Part shown: positions 5,008 to 5,787 of the stretch, one piece after another
How the letters are laid out: each line of letters begins with the position of its first letter
Position numbering within the stretch: position 1 is the stretch's first letter
Source of the DNA: JBBTXJ01 sp964636345
GTDB lineage: Bacteria; Patescibacteriota; Patescibacteriia; Magasanikbacterales; JBBTXJ01
Reading direction: 5' to 3'
Assembly (NCBI GenBank): GCA_964636345.1
Contig: CAZWRL010000036.1
Location: forward strand, 1 to 5,787
DNA length: 5,787 bases
Notes under the pieces: model-generated
Databases searched by the model: none
The model's input: only the letters and a program-made list of their open reading frames with translations
Told to the model about the DNA's origin: nothing
Made by a program: the position numbers and the translations under genes

Positions 5008-5706
5008 ATGTCCAAGCGAAGTGAGAAGGAGAGGATTCAGCTCGTGGATGGAGCCGGTTTTGCGGCCGCGCTCTGGATCGCCTTTGCGGCGGCTGTTCGC
5101 GAGGCCGGTGGGTTCGGCGAGGACATCCACCGTCTTGGAACCGAGGAGGGTAAGGAGACGCTCCGCAAGATGGCCCGCGTGGCGGTCCTGCGGGGCGAGT
5201 GCGAGATCGTCGCGTTCGAGAGGCCGTCCGCCGCGACCACTCCGGTGGTTTCTCCACCTTCCACTTATCCCGTCACGGTAGACTACTCCTCGTCTCTGGA
5301 AGAGATGATCGCCGCGGGTCGGTACCACACGCGAAACAACGACATTGCCGCCGAGCACTTTCCCCCGGTTCAGGGTACCGAGAAGGTGGACGTGGAACTC
5401 CACCTCATCCACCTCGGCCATGACGCGAGCACCGATACGGTGCTCAGCACCGATACGGTGCTCGCGGAACTGGATCGTCGCGGCCTCCGTCCGGCCACCC
5501 TGCCGGAACTCCTCGCACTCGGGGTCAAGTACCCCAACCTGCAGAAGGAGTACCCGGTCGTGGCGCTCGGTAGTGTCTGGCGTGCTCTGTATGGCCGCCG
5601 GCATGTCGCGTACCTCGGCTCCTGGAACGTCGAGCGCTTCCTCTCCCTGTGCTGGCTCGGCCACGGCTGGCGCAGCTTCTACCGGTTTGCGGCAGTCAGC
5701 AAGTAA
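5008..5706 (+). CDS. Conserved-type CPR protein of unknown function
   Basis: A 232-aa protein with no signal peptide or clear membrane span; function not recognised. Parts visible: an N-terminal helical region (about 1-75, with FAAALWIAFAAAVREAGG), a Pro/Ser/Thr-rich linker (76-92), then a domain from about 95 with MIAAGRY, DIAAEHFPP, VDVELHLIHLG, AELDRRGLRPATLPELLALG and YPVVALGSVW, and a Trp/aromatic-rich tail ending RFAAVSK. I recall similar RGLRPATLxELLALG...ALGSVW...RFLAVRK proteins recurring, often in several copies, in Parcubacteria-type genomes, without assigned function. GC content is about 65-70% in sampled lines, well above the neighbours. Residues 142-153 contain a perfect STDTVL duplication. 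A strong promoter, structured leader, strong Shine-Dalgarno and 3' hairpin suggest an independently and highly expressed unit. The tail could be a C-type-lectin-like variable region (inference). A reverse-strand open frame over the same bases is judged a shadow. Confidence 0.85.
   Translation: MSKRSEKERIQLVDGAGFAAALWIAFAAAVREAGGFGEDIHRLGTEEGKETLRKMARVAVLRGECEIVAFERPSAATTPVVSPPSTYPVTVDYSSSLEEMIAAGRYHTRNNDIAAEHFPPVQGTEKVDVELHLIHLGHDASTDTVLSTDTVLAELDRRGLRPATLPELLALGVKYPNLQKEYPVVALGSVWRALYGRRHVAYLGSWNVERFLSLCWLGHGWRSFYRFAAVSK
5428..5463 (+). repeat. Perfect 18-bp tandem duplication, each unit itself palindromic
   Basis: AGCACCGATACGGTGCTC occurs twice back to back (5428-5445 and 5446-5463). Each unit folds as AGCACCG-ATA-CGGTGCT. 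It adds six residues (STDTVL) in frame to the unknown protein. Zero differences between copies suggests a recent event or active slippage. Confidence 0.95.
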
Positions 5707-5710
5707 CGGT

Positions 5711-5759
5711 ACTTGGGTCCTCGGAATGTGGTCTTTGGCCACGGTCCTTGGATCCTTGG
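5711..5759 (+). repeat. TTGG-rich degenerate repeat tract after the unknown gene
   Basis: Between the stop codon and the hairpin, variants of CTTGG/TTTGG recur at 5713, 5735, 5748 and 5756, with a related TCGG at 5721. The last two sit in TCCTTGGATCCTTGG, an 8-base direct repeat. No open frame is supported here. The tract is unlike anything else in the window and may be a conserved 3' flank of this gene type. Confidence 0.5.
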
Positions 5760-5787
5760 CCCCACACCAACAGCAGTTGGTGTGGGG
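5760..5787 (+). terminator. Hairpin after the unknown gene, probable terminator (cut by window end)
   Basis: CCCCACACCAAC (5760-5771) and GTTGGTGTGGGG (5776-5787) form a perfect 12-bp stem with an AGCA loop, ending exactly at the window edge. The strength and position, 53 bases after the stop, fit an intrinsic terminator, but the U tract would lie outside the window. Confidence 0.65.

Noticed and set aside
4933..5742. 269-residue open frame on the minus strand opposite the unknown gene
   Set aside because: High GC makes long antisense frames common. The plus frame has a promoter, Shine-Dalgarno, recognisable sequence pattern and matching stop-hairpin context, and the minus frame has none.

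Overview
The window looks like chromosomal DNA from a Candidate Phyla Radiation bacterium (Patescibacteria, most likely a Parcubacteria-type lineage). This is inferred from the style of the YebC, RuvC and VKOR proteins, very compact gene packing, start codons almost without Shine-Dalgarno sites, dense use of 4-11 bp gene overlaps, and a final gene of a type I recall from many such genomes. UGA is used as a normal stop (yebC and ruvC both end in TGA), which argues against the recoded Gracilibacteria/SR1 lineages. No tRNA, rRNA, CRISPR array or transposase was seen.

Layout. Positions 1-51 hold the last 16 codons of rpoC (RNA polymerase beta prime). A perfect bidirectional intrinsic terminator follows directly (52-91). 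A promoter whose -35 box overlaps the end of that terminator then drives yebC (125-838) and ruvC (835-1323), which overlap by 4 bp. The yebC transcript may be leaderless.

A four-gene minus-strand operon runs from about 4834 down to 1328: a Wzx/MATE-type polysaccharide flippase (4809-3385), an O-antigen ligase/polymerase-like protein (3395-2109), a membrane-anchored thioredoxin-like protein with a CPHC active site (2119-1745) and a VKOR-family membrane oxidoreductase (1741-1328). The first two fit export and polymerisation or ligation of a surface glycan. The last two form a complete extracytoplasmic disulfide-forming pair, the split version of the VKOR-thioredoxin fusion known from cyanobacteria. 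The operon converges on ruvC with only 4 bp between stop codons. Its likely terminator lies inside the ruvC coding sequence.

The ligase gene carries two in-frame palindromic-repeat insertions (about 3200-3235 and 2718-2817). These are dispersed-repeat family members translated as hydrophilic loop segments.

From 4810 to 5007 a divergent promoter region separates the glycan operon from a plus-strand gene (5008-5706) very unlike its neighbours. It has about 65-70% GC in sampled stretches (other genes are visibly lower), a near-consensus extended -10 promoter, a structured leader, a strong Shine-Dalgarno site, an 18-bp palindromic tandem duplication, a C-terminal tail rich in Trp and NNC codons, and a TTGG-rich 3' region ending in a 12-bp hairpin at the window edge. 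This gene and its flanks are the most likely undescribed system here. Its function is unknown; a diversified (DGR-type) binding protein is one hypothesis.
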